Assembly: GCF_014652235.1 (NCBI RefSeq)
Contig: NZ_BMYK01000002.1
Span: 434,708-498,707, forward strand
Length of the DNA: 64,000 nt
Reading direction: 5' to 3'
Origin: Pseudorhodoferax aquiterrae
GTDB taxonomy: Bacteria; Pseudomonadota; Gammaproteobacteria; Burkholderiales; Burkholderiaceae_C
This document shows positions 10,111 to 19,896 of this stretch, in pieces. The notes beneath the pieces are model-generated. The model was not told the origin of the DNA. It saw only the letters and a program-made list of their open reading frames with translations, and searched no databases. Each line of letters opens with the position of its first letter. Position 1 is the stretch's first letter. The position numbers and the translations under genes are program-made.

Positions 10111-10802
10111 AACGTCAGCGTCTGCACGCCCTCGGGCGTGCCGAGCAGGCAGACCTGGGCGCGCTGGTGCGCGAACACGCCCACGGTGACCACGCCGGGC
10201 CACTGGCTGACCTGGGTCTCGAAGCCCAGCGGATCGGCAATGGCCAGGCCGGCCACGTCCAGGATGTGCTGACCGTTGTCGGTCACGAGCGGGCCGCTGC
10301 CGTCCTTGGCCTGGCGCAGCGTCGCCTGTCCGCCCATGGCGGCGAAACGGCGCACCAGTTGCTGCGCCGCCATCGGCACCACCTCCACCGGGATCGGGAA
10401 GCGGCCCAGCACCGGCACCTTCTTGGACGCATCGGCGATGCAGACGAAACGGCGCGACTGGGCCGCGACGATCTTCTCGCGCGTGAGAGCAGCGCCGCCG
10501 CCCTTGACCATGTGGCCGGCGCCATCGATCTCGTCGGCGCCGTCCACGTAGACGGCGAGCTCGCCCACCGCGTTGGCGTCGAACACCGGGATGCCCAGCG
10601 CCTTCAGGCGCGCCGTGCTCGCTTCCGAACTCGACACCGCGCCCGGGATCCGGTCCTTGATCTCGGCCAGCGCGTCGATGAAGCAGTTGACCGTGGAGCC
10701 CGTGCCCACGCCCAGGATCTCGCCCGGCACCACGTAGGCCAGGGCGGCACGGCCCACCAGGGCCTTGAGTTGGTCTTGCGACAGCGGAGCGTTGGAAGTC
10801 AT
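10107..10802 (-). CDS. rpiA: Ribose-5-phosphate isomerase A
   Basis: 231 residues, close to E. coli RpiA (219). It interconverts ribose 5-phosphate and ribulose 5-phosphate in the non-oxidative pentose phosphate pathway. The phosphate-binding loop G-T-G-S-T-V is at 33-38 and the active-site motif D-G-A-D-E is near 89-93, followed by K-G-G-G-A-A. An upstream frame extension antisense to pyrD is not credible; the ATG at 10802 gives the family N-terminus. It is convergent with the preceding gene (stop codons overlap) and divergent from pyrD with only a 45-bp gap that must hold both promoters. Confidence 0.97.
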   Translation of the reverse strand: MTSNAPLSQDQLKALVGRAALAYVVPGEILGVGTGSTVNCFIDALAEIKDRIPGAVSSSEASTARLKALGIPVFDANAVGELAVYVDGADEIDGAGHMVKGGGAALTREKIVAAQSRRFVCIADASKKVPVLGRFPIPVEVVPMAAQQLVRRFAAMGGQATLRQAKDGSGPLVTDNGQHILDVAGLAIADPLGFETQVSQWPGVVTVGVFAHQRAQVCLLGTPEGVQTLTF

Positions 10803-10847
10803 CTGGGAGAATCCGGCGTTTGTTGAGAACTGGCCGAGAATTATCCG

Positions 10848-11969
10848 ATGCCCTTGCTGCCGACCCGGCTCACCTATGCCCTGGCCCGGCCCCTGCTCTT
10901 CGGCCTGGACGCCGAAGCTGCCCATGACGCCACCATGTCCGCCCTGGCCCGCAGCCACGGCACACCGCTGGCCTGGGCCTGGTGCGACCGCCGTGTCGAA
11001 GACCCCGTCACCGTGGCCGGACTGCACTTTCCCAACCGCGTGGGCCTGGCCGCCGGCCTGGACAAGAACGCGCGTTGCATCGATGCGCTGGGCGCGCTGG
11101 GCTTCGGCTTCGTCGAGGTCGGCACGGTCACGCCGCTGGGCCAGCCCGGCAACCCAAAGCCGCGCATGTTCCGGCTGCCGCAGGCGCAGGCACTGATCAA
11201 CCGGCTGGGCTTCAACAACGACGGCCTCGCGGCCTTCATCGCCAACGTGCAGCGCGCCAGGTTCCGCCAGCAGGCCGGCAGCCCCATGCTGCTGGGCCTG
11301 AACATCGGCAAGAACGCGGCCACGCCGACCGAACGCGCGACCGACGACTACCTCGCCGGCCTGTCCGGCGTCTACCCGCACGCCGACTACGTCACGATCA
11401 ACATTTCGAGCCCGAACACGCAGAACCTGCGCACGCTGCAGGCCGACGCCGCGCTCGACGCGCTGCTCGGCGCGCTGGCCGAGCGCCGCGCGGTGCTCGC
11501 GCGCGAACACGCCAGCACCAGCGCCGACGGCCGCACCCAGCTGCGCCGCGTGCCACTGTTCGTGAAGATCGCGCCCGATCTGGACGAGGGCCAGGTCGCC
11601 GTGATCGCCGCCACGCTCAAGCGCTATGCGGACGCCGACCACGCGGCCGACCAGCTCGGCTGGGGCCTGATCGCCACCAACACCACCTTGGCGCGCGACC
11701 GCGTGCAGGGCCTGCCGCATGCCGAAGAGACCGGCGGCCTGTCCGGCGCCCCGCTGCTGGCCGCCAGCAACCGCGTGATCGCGCAGCTGCGCCAGGCCCT
11801 GGGCCCGGACTTCCCCATCATCGGCGTGGGCGGCGTGCTGAGCGCGCGCGACGCGCTGACCAAGATCGAAGCCGGCGCCGACCTCGTGCAGATCTACACC
11901 GGCCTGATCTACCAGGGCCCGGCGCTGGTGCGCGAGGCGGCTCAGGCGATCCGCGACCGCAAGGCCTGA
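10848..11969 (+). CDS. pyrD: Dihydroorotate dehydrogenase, quinone-dependent (class 2)
   Basis: 373 residues, class 2 size. It oxidises dihydroorotate to orotate in pyrimidine synthesis, passing electrons through FMN to membrane quinone. The N-terminal amphipathic extension (Y-A-L-A-R-P-L-L-F) that docks class 2 enzymes on the inner membrane is present. So are the FMN and substrate motifs [16 protein letters not shown] and the C-terminal G-V-G-G-V. Its TGA overlaps the ATG of the following transporter gene, suggesting a two-gene operon. Confidence 0.97.
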   Translation: MPLLPTRLTYALARPLLFGLDAEAAHDATMSALARSHGTPLAWAWCDRRVEDPVTVAGLHFPNRVGLAAGLDKNARCIDALGALGFGFVEVGTVTPLGQPGNPKPRMFRLPQAQALINRLGFNNDGLAAFIANVQRARFRQQAGSPMLLGLNIGKNAATPTERATDDYLAGLSGVYPHADYVTINISSPNTQNLRTLQADAALDALLGALAERRAVLAREHASTSADGRTQLRRVPLFVKIAPDLDEGQVAVIAATLKRYADADHAADQLGWGLIATNTTLARDRVQGLPHAEETGGLSGAPLLAASNRVIAQLRQALGPDFPIIGVGGVLSARDALTKIEAGADLVQIYTGLIYQGPALVREAAQAIRDRKA

Positions 11970-13366
11970 TGCCCTCTCCCGCCGCGGAGCCCACGGACGG
12001 CCTGCCCACGCCGGCCCGCCACTGGTCGATGGCGGTGATCCTGCTCGGCATCGGCATCTCGGTGCTGGACGCGACCATCGTCAACCTCGCGCTGCCCGGC
12101 ATCGCGCGCGACCTGAACCGGCCGGCTTCGGACGCGATCTGGATCGTCAACGCCTACCAGCTCGGCGTGCTGGTGCTGCTGTTGCCCTGCGCCAAGCTGG
12201 GCGATCTGCTGGGCTACCGACGCGTCTACCTGGCCGGCGTGGCCGTGCTGCTGCTGGGCTCGCTGGGCTGCGTGCTCGCGCGCGACCTTCCCATGCTGGT
12301 GGCGGCCCGCGCCCTGCAGGGGGTGGGCGCGGCCGGCGTCATGGGCGTCAATTCGGCGCTGGTGCGGCTGACCTATCCACGCGCGCTGCTGGGCCGCGGC
12401 ATCGCCCTCAATTCCATGACCGTGGCCGTGGCCTCGGTGGCCGGGCCCAGCGTGGCCGCTGCCGTGCTCTCGGTCGCCAGCTGGCCCTGGCTGTTCGCGA
12501 TCAACCTGCCCGTCGCGGCCGCGTTGCTGCTGCTGGGTCTGCGTGCGCTGCCAGCCAACCCGCTGCCGCTGGCCAAGGGCGGGCTGTCGCTGCTCGACGT
12601 GGGGCTCAACGCCGCCATGTTCGCGCTGCTGTTCCTGGGCGTGGACCAGCTCGGCACGCGCGCCGGCCAGAGCGGCGTGGCACTGCAGTCGGTGCTGCTG
12701 ATCGCTGTGGGCCTGGTGGTGGGCGTCGTCTACGTACGGCGCCAGCTCGGCCAGGCCGTGCCGCTGTTCCCGGTGGACCTGCTGCGCATCCGCGTGTTCG
12801 CGCTGTCCATGTGCAGCTCGGTCACGGCCTTCGCCGCGCAGATGCTGTCCAACATCGCCCTGCCCTTTCTGCTGCTGGACGGCTACGGCCGCTCGCATGT
12901 GGACACGGGCCTCTTGATCACGGCCTGGCCGCTCGGCAGCATCGTCACGGCGCCGATCGCCGGGCGGCTGATCGGCCGCGTGCAGCCCGGCCTGCTGGGC
13001 TGCGCCGGCATGTGGACCATGGCCAGCGGCCTGGCGCTGCTGGCCCTGCTGCCCGCGCAGCCGCACAACGCCGACATCGCCTGGCGCATGGCGCTGTGCG
13101 GCATCGGCTTCGCGCTGTTCCAGTCGCCCAACAACTACCTGATCGTGACCTCGGCGCCGCCGCACCGCGCCGGTGGCGCCAGCGGCATGCTGGGCACGGC
13201 GCGGCTGACCGGGCAGAGCATCGGCGCGGTGCTGCTGGCCGTGCTGTTCAGCCTCGCGCCGCCTCGGGCCGGCCATGCCGGCGGCGCCACGCTGGCGCTG
13301 GGCCTGGCTGCCGCGCTGGCCGCCGGGGCCGGCCTGTTCAGCCTGCTGCGCATCCGCCGCGCCTGA
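11969..13366 (+). CDS. Major facilitator superfamily drug-type exporter (DHA2/QacA-EmrB-like)
   Basis: 465 residues of mostly hydrophobic sequence consistent with 14 transmembrane helices. The DHA2 markers are visible: motif D1-like [11 protein letters not shown] in helix 1, G-D-L-L-G-Y-R-R in loop 2-3, and motif C-like G-P-S-V-A in helix 5. This family expels drugs or other small molecules by proton antiport. The start ATG overlaps the pyrD stop (TGATG), so it is translated from the same message. The substrate is unknown, and no membrane-fusion or outer-membrane partner is adjacent, unlike the emr operon further on. Confidence 0.88.
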   Translation: MPSPAAEPTDGLPTPARHWSMAVILLGIGISVLDATIVNLALPGIARDLNRPASDAIWIVNAYQLGVLVLLLPCAKLGDLLGYRRVYLAGVAVLLLGSLGCVLARDLPMLVAARALQGVGAAGVMGVNSALVRLTYPRALLGRGIALNSMTVAVASVAGPSVAAAVLSVASWPWLFAINLPVAAALLLLGLRALPANPLPLAKGGLSLLDVGLNAAMFALLFLGVDQLGTRAGQSGVALQSVLLIAVGLVVGVVYVRRQLGQAVPLFPVDLLRIRVFALSMCSSVTAFAAQMLSNIALPFLLLDGYGRSHVDTGLLITAWPLGSIVTAPIAGRLIGRVQPGLLGCAGMWTMASGLALLALLPAQPHNADIAWRMALCGIGFALFQSPNNYLIVTSAPPHRAGGASGMLGTARLTGQSIGAVLLAVLFSLAPPRAGHAGGATLALGLAAALAAGAGLFSLLRIRRA

Positions 13367-13468
13367 GCACAGCGGCCGTCGCCGCCCGGCTGCCGTCCGT
13401 CTTCAGGCCGCAGCGCCGGGCGGCGCGGCGGCCTAGACTGGCGGCCACGCCACCACAGCGACCGACCC

Positions 13469-13858
13469 ATGCAGCACCTTGCCCGCCCCACTGCGTCGCC
13501 GCCCAGAGCGCTCGTCGTGCCGCGCTACCAGCGCAGCGGTCACGGTGCGCTGGACGACGCGCTGCAGCGCCTCACCGTGCTGTGGATGAAGAGCCTGCCC
13601 GAGCCGCTGCGGCCGCAGCAATGCGCACGCCGCCATCCGCGGGTGGTGAACCAGATCGCCGCACTGTGGGGCCTGCCGCAGCGCTGCATCGCCTACCTGG
13701 ACGAACTGCAGACCGACCGCCGCGGCAACCGCCGTGGCTTCGGCCCCGAGGTGACGCTGGAATTGCAGCGCCTGCGTGCACGGCGCGCAGGCTTGGCAGC
13801 CATGGCGCGCCAGCGCGCAGCCTCGGACTTCCCCGCCACCCAGCCGATGGGGCCGTAG
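13469..13858 (+). CDS. Conserved hypothetical protein, 129 residues
   Basis: A small basic protein with no signal peptide or membrane segment. It contains blocks that look conserved in related Comamonadaceae hypotheticals: P-R-Y-Q-R-S-G-H-G-A-L-D-D-A-L at about 17-31, W-M-K-S-L-P-E-P-L near 39-47, H-P-R-V-V-N-Q-I-A-A-L-W near 56-67 and D-R-R-G-N-R-R-G-F-G near 82-91. It may be a small DNA- or RNA-associated protein, but no function can be assigned. It lies 102 nt beyond the MFS gene and only 12 nt before the structured repeat element. Confidence 0.6.
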   Translation: MQHLARPTASPPRALVVPRYQRSGHGALDDALQRLTVLWMKSLPEPLRPQQCARRHPRVVNQIAALWGLPQRCIAYLDELQTDRRGNRRGFGPEVTLELQRLRARRAGLAAMARQRAASDFPATQPMGP

Positions 13859-13870
13859 CGGCCCCTGGCG

Positions 13871-14098
13871 CTCAGAAGCTGTGAATGAATCGATCAGGGT
13901 CACGACGGGGTACGCCGGGCCACAGGCGTAGGCGCAGGCCGCCGCCCGGGCTCGTGCCCGGGCAAGGACTGCAACGCCCGCCTGTGGCTTGGCGTGCCCC
14001 GGCCCGAAGGGCGAGGCCCCAGGGCGCGACGCTGACCATGGAAGCCGGCTTTCACGGGGCCTCGCGTGGCCGTGAGGGATTCGTTCACAGCTTCTCAG
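13871..14098. repeat. Structured dispersed repeat, copy A (228 bp, terminal inverted repeats)
   Basis: A near-duplicate of 51652-51881. The ends pair over about 21 bp: the left starts CTCAGAAGCTGTGAATGAATC and the right end is its near-perfect reverse complement. Inside, GCCACAGGCG (near 13919) pairs perfectly with CGCCTGTGGC (near 13978), capped by the hairpin GCCCGGGC-TCGT-GCCCGGGC. A third stem pairs GCGAGGCCCC (near 14011) with GGGGCCTCGC (near 14056). No reading frame looks genuine. It fills the gap between two convergent genes. Its right terminus CTCAG contains, on the minus strand, the TGA stop of the FAD oxidoreductase gene. Confidence 0.9.
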
Positions 14099-15210
14099 AC
14101 CGGCTGCAGCAGCCGCACCACCTGCTCGCCGATGGCCAGCGAGCTCGTGAGACCCGGTGATTCGATGCCGAACAGGTTGACCAGCCCCGGCACGCCATGC
14201 ACGGCGGGGCCTTGCAGCACGAAGTCGCGCGCCGGCTCGTGCGGCGCCTGGATTTTGGGCCGCATGCCGGCGTAGCCCGGCTGCAGCGCGCCATCGGGCA
14301 GGCCCGGCCAGTACTTGCGCACCTCGGCATAGAAGCCGTCGCCACGGCGCGGATCGACGACCAGGTCCTCGGGATCCTCCACCCATTGCACGTCGGGGCC
14401 GAACTTGGCCTGGCCGCCCAGGTCCAGCGTGAGGTGCACGCCCAGGCCGGCCGCCTCGGGCGCCGGATAGATCAGCCGCGTGAACGGCGCACGCCCGGCC
14501 AGCGTGAAGTAGTTGCCCTTGGCGAAATGGCTGGGCGGCACATGCGCCGGGTCCAGCCCCTCGAAGCGCAGCGCCAGCGCCTGGGCCGACAGGCCGGCCG
14601 CATTGACCACGGTGCCGGCCAGCAGCTCGGTGCCGTCCGCCATGGTCAGCACCATGCCCTGCGCCGTGCAGCGCGCCTGCGCCAGCGCCGTGTTCAGCGC
14701 CACGAGGCCGCCGGCGTTCTCGAAATCGCCCTGCAGCGCCAGCATCAGGCCATGGCTGTCGACGATGCCGGTGGACGGCGAATGGATGGCCGCCGTGCAG
14801 CGCAGCTGCGGCTCCATGGCGCGGGCTTCGTCGGCAGACAGCAGCACCAGGTCGTCCACGCCGTTGGCCGCGGCCTTGGCGACGATGCCTTGCAGCTGCG
14901 CGACCTGGGCTTGGTCGGTGGCCACGATGAGCTTGCCGCAGCGGCGGTGGGCAATGCCGCGCTCGGCGCAGTAGGCGTACAGCAGGGCCTTGCCGCGCAC
15001 GCACAGTTGCGCCTTGAGCGAGCCGGCAGCGTAGTAGATGCCGGCGTGGATGACCTCGCTGTTGCGCGAACTGGTGCCGGTGCCGATGGCATCGGCGGCC
15101 TCCAGCACCATGCACTCGCGCCGGGCGAAGGCCGGCGACAGCGCCAGCGCACGGGCCACGGCCAGGCCCACGACACCGGCGCCGATGACGACGCAATCGA
15201 CCCGGTCCAT
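14095..15210 (-). CDS. FAD-dependent oxidoreductase, L-2-hydroxyglutarate dehydrogenase-like (LhgO/DAO superfamily)
   Basis: 371 residues. A Rossmann dinucleotide motif G-A-G-V-V-G is at 10-15 in a DAO-type fold, followed by [14 protein letters not shown] near residue 50, characteristic of the L-2-hydroxyglutarate oxidase group. LhgO oxidises L-2-hydroxyglutarate to 2-oxoglutarate at the membrane. The exact substrate here is inferred by similarity only. The start ATG overlaps the stop of the upstream N-formylglutamate amidohydrolase gene, so both are on one message, which fits glutamate/2-oxoglutarate-linked catabolism. The TGA stop lies inside the terminal repeat of the adjacent structured element. 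Confidence 0.85.
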   Translation of the reverse strand: MDRVDCVVIGAGVVGLAVARALALSPAFARRECMVLEAADAIGTGTSSRNSEVIHAGIYYAAGSLKAQLCVRGKALLYAYCAERGIAHRRCGKLIVATDQAQVAQLQGIVAKAAANGVDDLVLLSADEARAMEPQLRCTAAIHSPSTGIVDSHGLMLALQGDFENAGGLVALNTALAQARCTAQGMVLTMADGTELLAGTVVNAAGLSAQALALRFEGLDPAHVPPSHFAKGNYFTLAGRAPFTRLIYPAPEAAGLGVHLTLDLGGQAKFGPDVQWVEDPEDLVVDPRRGDGFYAEVRKYWPGLPDGALQPGYAGMRPKIQAPHEPARDFVLQGPAVHGVPGLVNLFGIESPGLTSSLAIGEQVVRLLQPV

Positions 15211-16058
15211 CACAGACTCCGCGGGTCGGTGGCCAGCAGCAGCTCGACCAGCGAGCGCAGGTGGGCCTTCAGGCCTTCGGCGCCCGCGTGCAGGGCCAGC
15301 GTGTCCTCGTCCATGTAGAGCTTGCGGTTGATTTCGAGTTGTACGCTGTGGCGCTGCTGTGCCGGGTCGCCATAGCGGCGCACGAGTTCGACGCCCTTGT
15401 AGGGATGGTTGTAGGCCACGTCGTAGCCCAGGCCGCGCAGGTGCTCGACGATGCGGGCAGACAGCGCGGCAGCGGCCGTGCTGCCGTCGCGGTCGCCGAC
15501 CACGAAGTCGGCATGGGCCAGGCCCGGGAAGTCGGTGGCGAAGCGCGAGGCCACGGCCGGCATGGAGTGGCAGTTCAGGTGCAGGCTGTAGCCGTGCCGC
15601 GCATGCGCGGCGTCGATGGCGGCCTTGACCGCTGCGTGGTACGGCTGCCAGCAGCGCGCGATGCGCGCCTGCACTTCGGCCACCGTGAGCTTGCGCGCGT
15701 ACAGCGGCGTGCCCTCGTCGGTGGTGCGCCAGATCAGCCCCTTGCCCAGGCGCACCTTGGACAGCACGCGCGCATCGGTGGCCACGGGCCCGGGCCAGGG
15801 CGCATCGAGCAGCGCCTGGTCGATCTCGGTCAGGTCGCGGTTGGCATCCAGGTAGCTGCGCGGAAACAGCGCCTCGACCCAGGCCACGCCCAGGGCCGGC
15901 GCGAAGTCGTAGAGTTTCTCGACGTGGGTGTCTTCGGCGCGGCGCAGCACCAGGGGGTCGCAAGCGTGGTCGAAATCGGCCGGATAGGCCGTGCCGCTGT
16001 GCGGCGAATCGAGAACCAGCGGGGTGGTCCCCGCGGTGGTGAGAAGAGCGGAGAACAT
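15210..16058 (-). CDS. N-formylglutamate amidohydrolase family protein
   Basis: 282 residues with the family pattern: the N-terminal S-P-H-S-G-T-A-Y-P loop, [11 protein letters not shown], and the metal-site segment N-C-H-S-M-P near residue 160, then D-R-D-G and [10 protein letters not shown]. The family hydrolyses N-formyl-L-glutamate to formate and glutamate, the last step of one histidine-degradation route, but no other hut gene is nearby. It overlaps the following FAD oxidoreductase gene by one base (TGATG), pointing to a two-gene operon. Confidence 0.88.
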   Translation of the reverse strand: MFSALLTTAGTTPLVLDSPHSGTAYPADFDHACDPLVLRRAEDTHVEKLYDFAPALGVAWVEALFPRSYLDANRDLTEIDQALLDAPWPGPVATDARVLSKVRLGKGLIWRTTDEGTPLYARKLTVAEVQARIARCWQPYHAAVKAAIDAAHARHGYSLHLNCHSMPAVASRFATDFPGLAHADFVVGDRDGSTAAAALSARIVEHLRGLGYDVAYNHPYKGVELVRRYGDPAQQRHSVQLEINRKLYMDEDTLALHAGAEGLKAHLRSLVELLLATDPRSL

Positions 16059-16211
16059 GGGCCGGCATTGTGCAGCAGGGCGTTGCGTGGCCGCGCTCGC
16101 AGGTGCATCGGCCTGCCGTCCTACGGCCACGGAACCAAACATGGAATACTTGTATCCCTCAAGCGGGGCCCGTGCCGGGGTGTCCTGTCGTACACACCGA
16201 TGAAGGTTCCG

Positions 16212-16936
16212 ATGATCGAATTGCACTACTGGCCCACGCCCAACGGATGGACTTGCTCCATCATGTTGGAAGAGTGCGGCCTGCCTTACCGCATGGTGCC
16301 GGTCAACATCGGGCGCGGCGAACAGTTCACGCCCGAATTCGTGGCCTTGATCAACCCGCACCACAAGATGCCGGCCATCATCGACCCGGAGCCACTGGGC
16401 GGTGGCGCACCGATGCAGGTCAGCGAGGCCGGCGCCATCCTGGTCTACCTGGCCGGCAAGACCGGGCGCTTTCTGCCCACCGACGGCCTGGCACGGCTGC
16501 AGGTGCTGCAGTGGCTGATGTGGCAGGTCAGCGGGCTCGGCCCCATGACCGGGCAGAACAGCCACTTCCTGCAGTACGCCAGCGAGAAGGTGCCTTACGC
16601 GATCACGCGCTACGGCAACGAGTTGCGCCGGCTGTACGGCGTACTGGACCACCAGCTCGGCCAGACCGGCAGCCACGTGGCCGGGCCGGAGTTTTCCATC
16701 GCCGACATCGCCATCCTGCCCTGGATCCGCATGCACAACGCGCAGCGCATCGACCTGTCGGCCTTCGCCCACATCGGCCGCTGGTACGAGACGGTGCTGG
16801 CGCGCCCTGGCGTGCAGCGCGGCCTGGCCCTGGGCCGCGAGCTGCGTGCGCCGGTGCTCAGCGCGGCCGCCCGCGAGGCCTTGTTCGGCAGCGGCTCGGG
16901 GGCGCAGAGCCCGGGTCGCCAGCGCCGCGGCAGCGA

Positions 16937-16940
<4 letters not shown>
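16212..16940 (+). CDS. yfcG: Glutathione S-transferase, YfcG-type disulfide-bond oxidoreductase
   Basis: 242 residues resembling E. coli YfcG closely in its N-terminal thioredoxin-fold motif T-P-N-G at 9-12, the stretch [16 protein letters not shown], and the C-terminal S-I-A-D-I-A. YfcG is a Nu-class GST with glutathione-dependent disulfide reductase activity and no active-site cysteine. The ATG at 16212 is chosen over 16200 because it has GAAGG five bases upstream and reproduces the family N-terminus ([12 protein letters not shown]). The stop TAA overlaps the lolD TAG in CTAA. The last ~25 residues are a basic low-complexity tail. Confidence 0.88.
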
Positions 16941-17633
<693 letters not shown>

Positions 17634-17641
<8 letters not shown>

Positions 17642-18890
17642 AGCGCAGCGCCTCGGCGGGGTTCACGCGGCTCGCCCGCCAGCTCGGGTAGATGGTGGCC
17701 AGGAAGGCCAGGATCAGCGAGATGACGGCGATCGGCAGGATGTCGCCCTGCTGCGGGTCGCTGGGCATGCGGTTGATCAAATACACCTCGCGCGGCAGGA
17801 AGCTCGCATGGAACAGCTTCTCCAGCGCGGGCACGATCACGTCGACGTTGTAGGCCACACCCAGGCCCAATGCCAAGCCGGCCAGGGTGCCGATCACGCC
17901 GACCATGGCGCCCTGCACCATGAAGATGGTCATGATGCTGCGCGGGCTCGCGCCCAGCGTGCGCAGGATGGCGATGTCGGCGCGCTTGTCGGTCACGGTC
18001 ATGACCAGGGTGCTGACCAGGTTGAACGCGGCCACGGCCACGATCAGCGTGAGGATGATGAACATCATGCGTTTTTCCAGCTGCACGGCGGCGAACCAGG
18101 TCTGGTTCTGGCGCGTCCAGTCGCGGATCAGCAGATCGCCCGACAGGCTGCGGGCCAGTTCGAAGGCCACCTCGCGCGCCTGGTGCAGATCGCGCAGCTT
18201 GAGCCGCACGCCGCTGGGGCCCTCCAGACGGAACAGCCGCTGCGCGTCCTCGATGTGCACCATGGCCAGCGCCGAGTCGTACTCGTAGTGGCCGGAACTG
18301 AACAGGCCCACCACCGTCATCTGCTTGAGCCGCGGCACCACGCCGGCCGGCGTGACCTGGCCCGAGGGCGCGACCAGCGTGACGGGATCCCCTTCGCGCA
18401 CGCCCAGGCTGCGCGCCAGGTCCGTGCCCAGCACAATGCCGAACTGGCCCGGCACCAGGCGCGCGATGGCCTCGGCCCCTGCGCCGCCGGCCACATCGGT
18501 CACCTGGCTCTCGGTCGCCGGGTCGATGCCACGCACCAGCGCGCCCTTCATGTCCTCGCCGCGCGCGATCAGCGCCTGGCTGGCGATGAAGGGGGCGGCG
18601 CCGATGACCGCGGGGTTGCGTTTGGCTTCCTCCATGGTCTTGTTCGGATCGGGGATGGCCTGGCCCTGCGGCGCATAGATCTCGATGTGCGAGACCACGC
18701 CCAGCATGCGGTCGCGCACCTCCTTCTGGAAGCCGTTCATGACCGACAGCACGATGATGAGCGCGGCCACACCGAGCGCGATGCCCAGCATGGAGACGCC
18801 GGAGATGAAGGAGATGAAGCCGTTGCGGCGCGTCGCGCGCCCGGCGCGGGTGTAGCGCCAGCCGACGGCCAGTTCGTAGGGAAGGTGCAT
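17634..18890 (-). CDS. lolC: Lipoprotein-releasing system transmembrane protein, LolC/LolE family
   Basis: 418 residues, as for E. coli LolC/LolE. It opens with the family N-terminus [12 protein letters not shown], then transmembrane helix 1 (about 24-50), a large periplasmic MacB-like domain, and three helices in the C-terminal FtsX domain (about 270-410). It ends with the conserved [17 protein letters not shown]. There is one permease gene next to lolD, so a homodimer with LolD is likely, as seen in many beta-proteobacteria. The ATG at 18890 is selected by homology. It is divergent from the rpfE-type gene across 58 bp. Confidence 0.93.
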
Positions 18891-18948
18891 TGCGCGCAGG
18901 CCGGGCCCGCAAAAATCGGGGATTGTGGCATCCCGGACAATCCCCTCA

Positions 18949-19896
18949 ATGTCTCCCAACTCCCCGCCGGCCCAGCTGCTGATCCTCGACGCCGCCAGCG
19001 AAGCGCCCGCCTGCCGCAGCGCGCTGGCCGCGCTGCCTCTGCCCTCCCTGTCCGCCCTGCTGGCCGAACTGACCCCCTCGCCCCTGGAGCGCCTGCCCGA
19101 TGCTGCGTTGGATACGCCGGCCGAGCGCGCACTGGCCCAGGCCCGGGGCCTGGCCGGCGACGATGGCCGCCTGCCCTGGGCTGCCGCCGCGGCTGCGGCG
19201 GCCGGCCTGCCGCCCGGGCAGGACTGGGCCTTCCTCACGCCCTGCCATCTCGAGGTCGGCATGAATCAGGTGCGCCTGACCGACCCGGCCGCGCTGGCCT
19301 TGCCGGACGACGAGGCCGAGGCCTTGATGGCCAGCATGGCGCCCTACCTGGCCGAGGACGGGATCGTCGTCGAGCGCTGGCAGGACGGCCGCTGGCTCGC
19401 CCACGGCGCGCCCTTCGCCGGCCTGGCCACGGCCTCGCCCGAGCGCGTGCTGGCCGAGGAGAACCTCAACGCCTGGCTGCCCGCCAACCCCTTGCTGCGG
19501 CGCCTGCAGAACGAAATGCAGATGCTGCTCTACACCCACCCCGTCAACGACGCGCGCGAGGCCCGGCGCCTGGTGACCGTCAACGCGCTGTGGATCAGCG
19601 GCTGCGGCAGCTGGCCGGCCACGCCGCCCCGGCCGCAGGCCGTGCAGGTCGTGGACGCTCTGCGCGCCAGCGCGCGCCAGGGCGATTGGGCCGCCTGGGC
19701 CGCCACCTGGCAGCAGATCGACAGCACGCACTGCGCGGCGCTGCTGCAGCGCCTGCGCGCCGGCGAGCCCGTGGCGCTGACGCTCTGCGGCCCGCAGGGC
19801 AGCCGCCGCTTCGACGGCCGGCCGCGCGGCGCGCTGGCGCGCTGGCTCGCCCGCTGGCGCAGGCCGCAGCCGGCCCAGCTGCTGGAGGGCCTGTGA
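18949..19896 (+). CDS. RpfE-type conserved protein adjacent to recJ
   Basis: 315 residues, soluble, Ala/Leu-rich, with no transmembrane segment. Visible conserved pieces are F-L-T-P-C-H-L-E-V-G-M-N-Q-V near 100, E-E-N-L-N-A-W-L near 168 and N-A-L-W-I-S-G-C-G near 212. Proteins of this type sit directly upstream of recJ in Xanthomonas (rpfE) and many beta-proteobacteria, and are also annotated as phosphoglycerate mutase-related. The name here rests on gene order and motif resemblance; no activity is established. The stop codon overlaps the recJ GTG start (GTGA), so the two are translationally coupled. Confidence 0.75.
   Translation: MSPNSPPAQLLILDAASEAPACRSALAALPLPSLSALLAELTPSPLERLPDAALDTPAERALAQARGLAGDDGRLPWAAAAAAAAGLPPGQDWAFLTPCHLEVGMNQVRLTDPAALALPDDEAEALMASMAPYLAEDGIVVERWQDGRWLAHGAPFAGLATASPERVLAEENLNAWLPANPLLRRLQNEMQMLLYTHPVNDAREARRLVTVNALWISGCGSWPATPPRPQAVQVVDALRASARQGDWAAWAATWQQIDSTHCAALLQRLRAGEPVALTLCGPQGSRRFDGRPRGALARWLARWRRPQPAQLLEGL

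Noticed and set aside
13871-14098. Element as an insertion sequence carrying its own transposase
   Set aside because: 228 bp is too short and no frame encodes a recognisable protein; any mobility would need a transposase supplied in trans.
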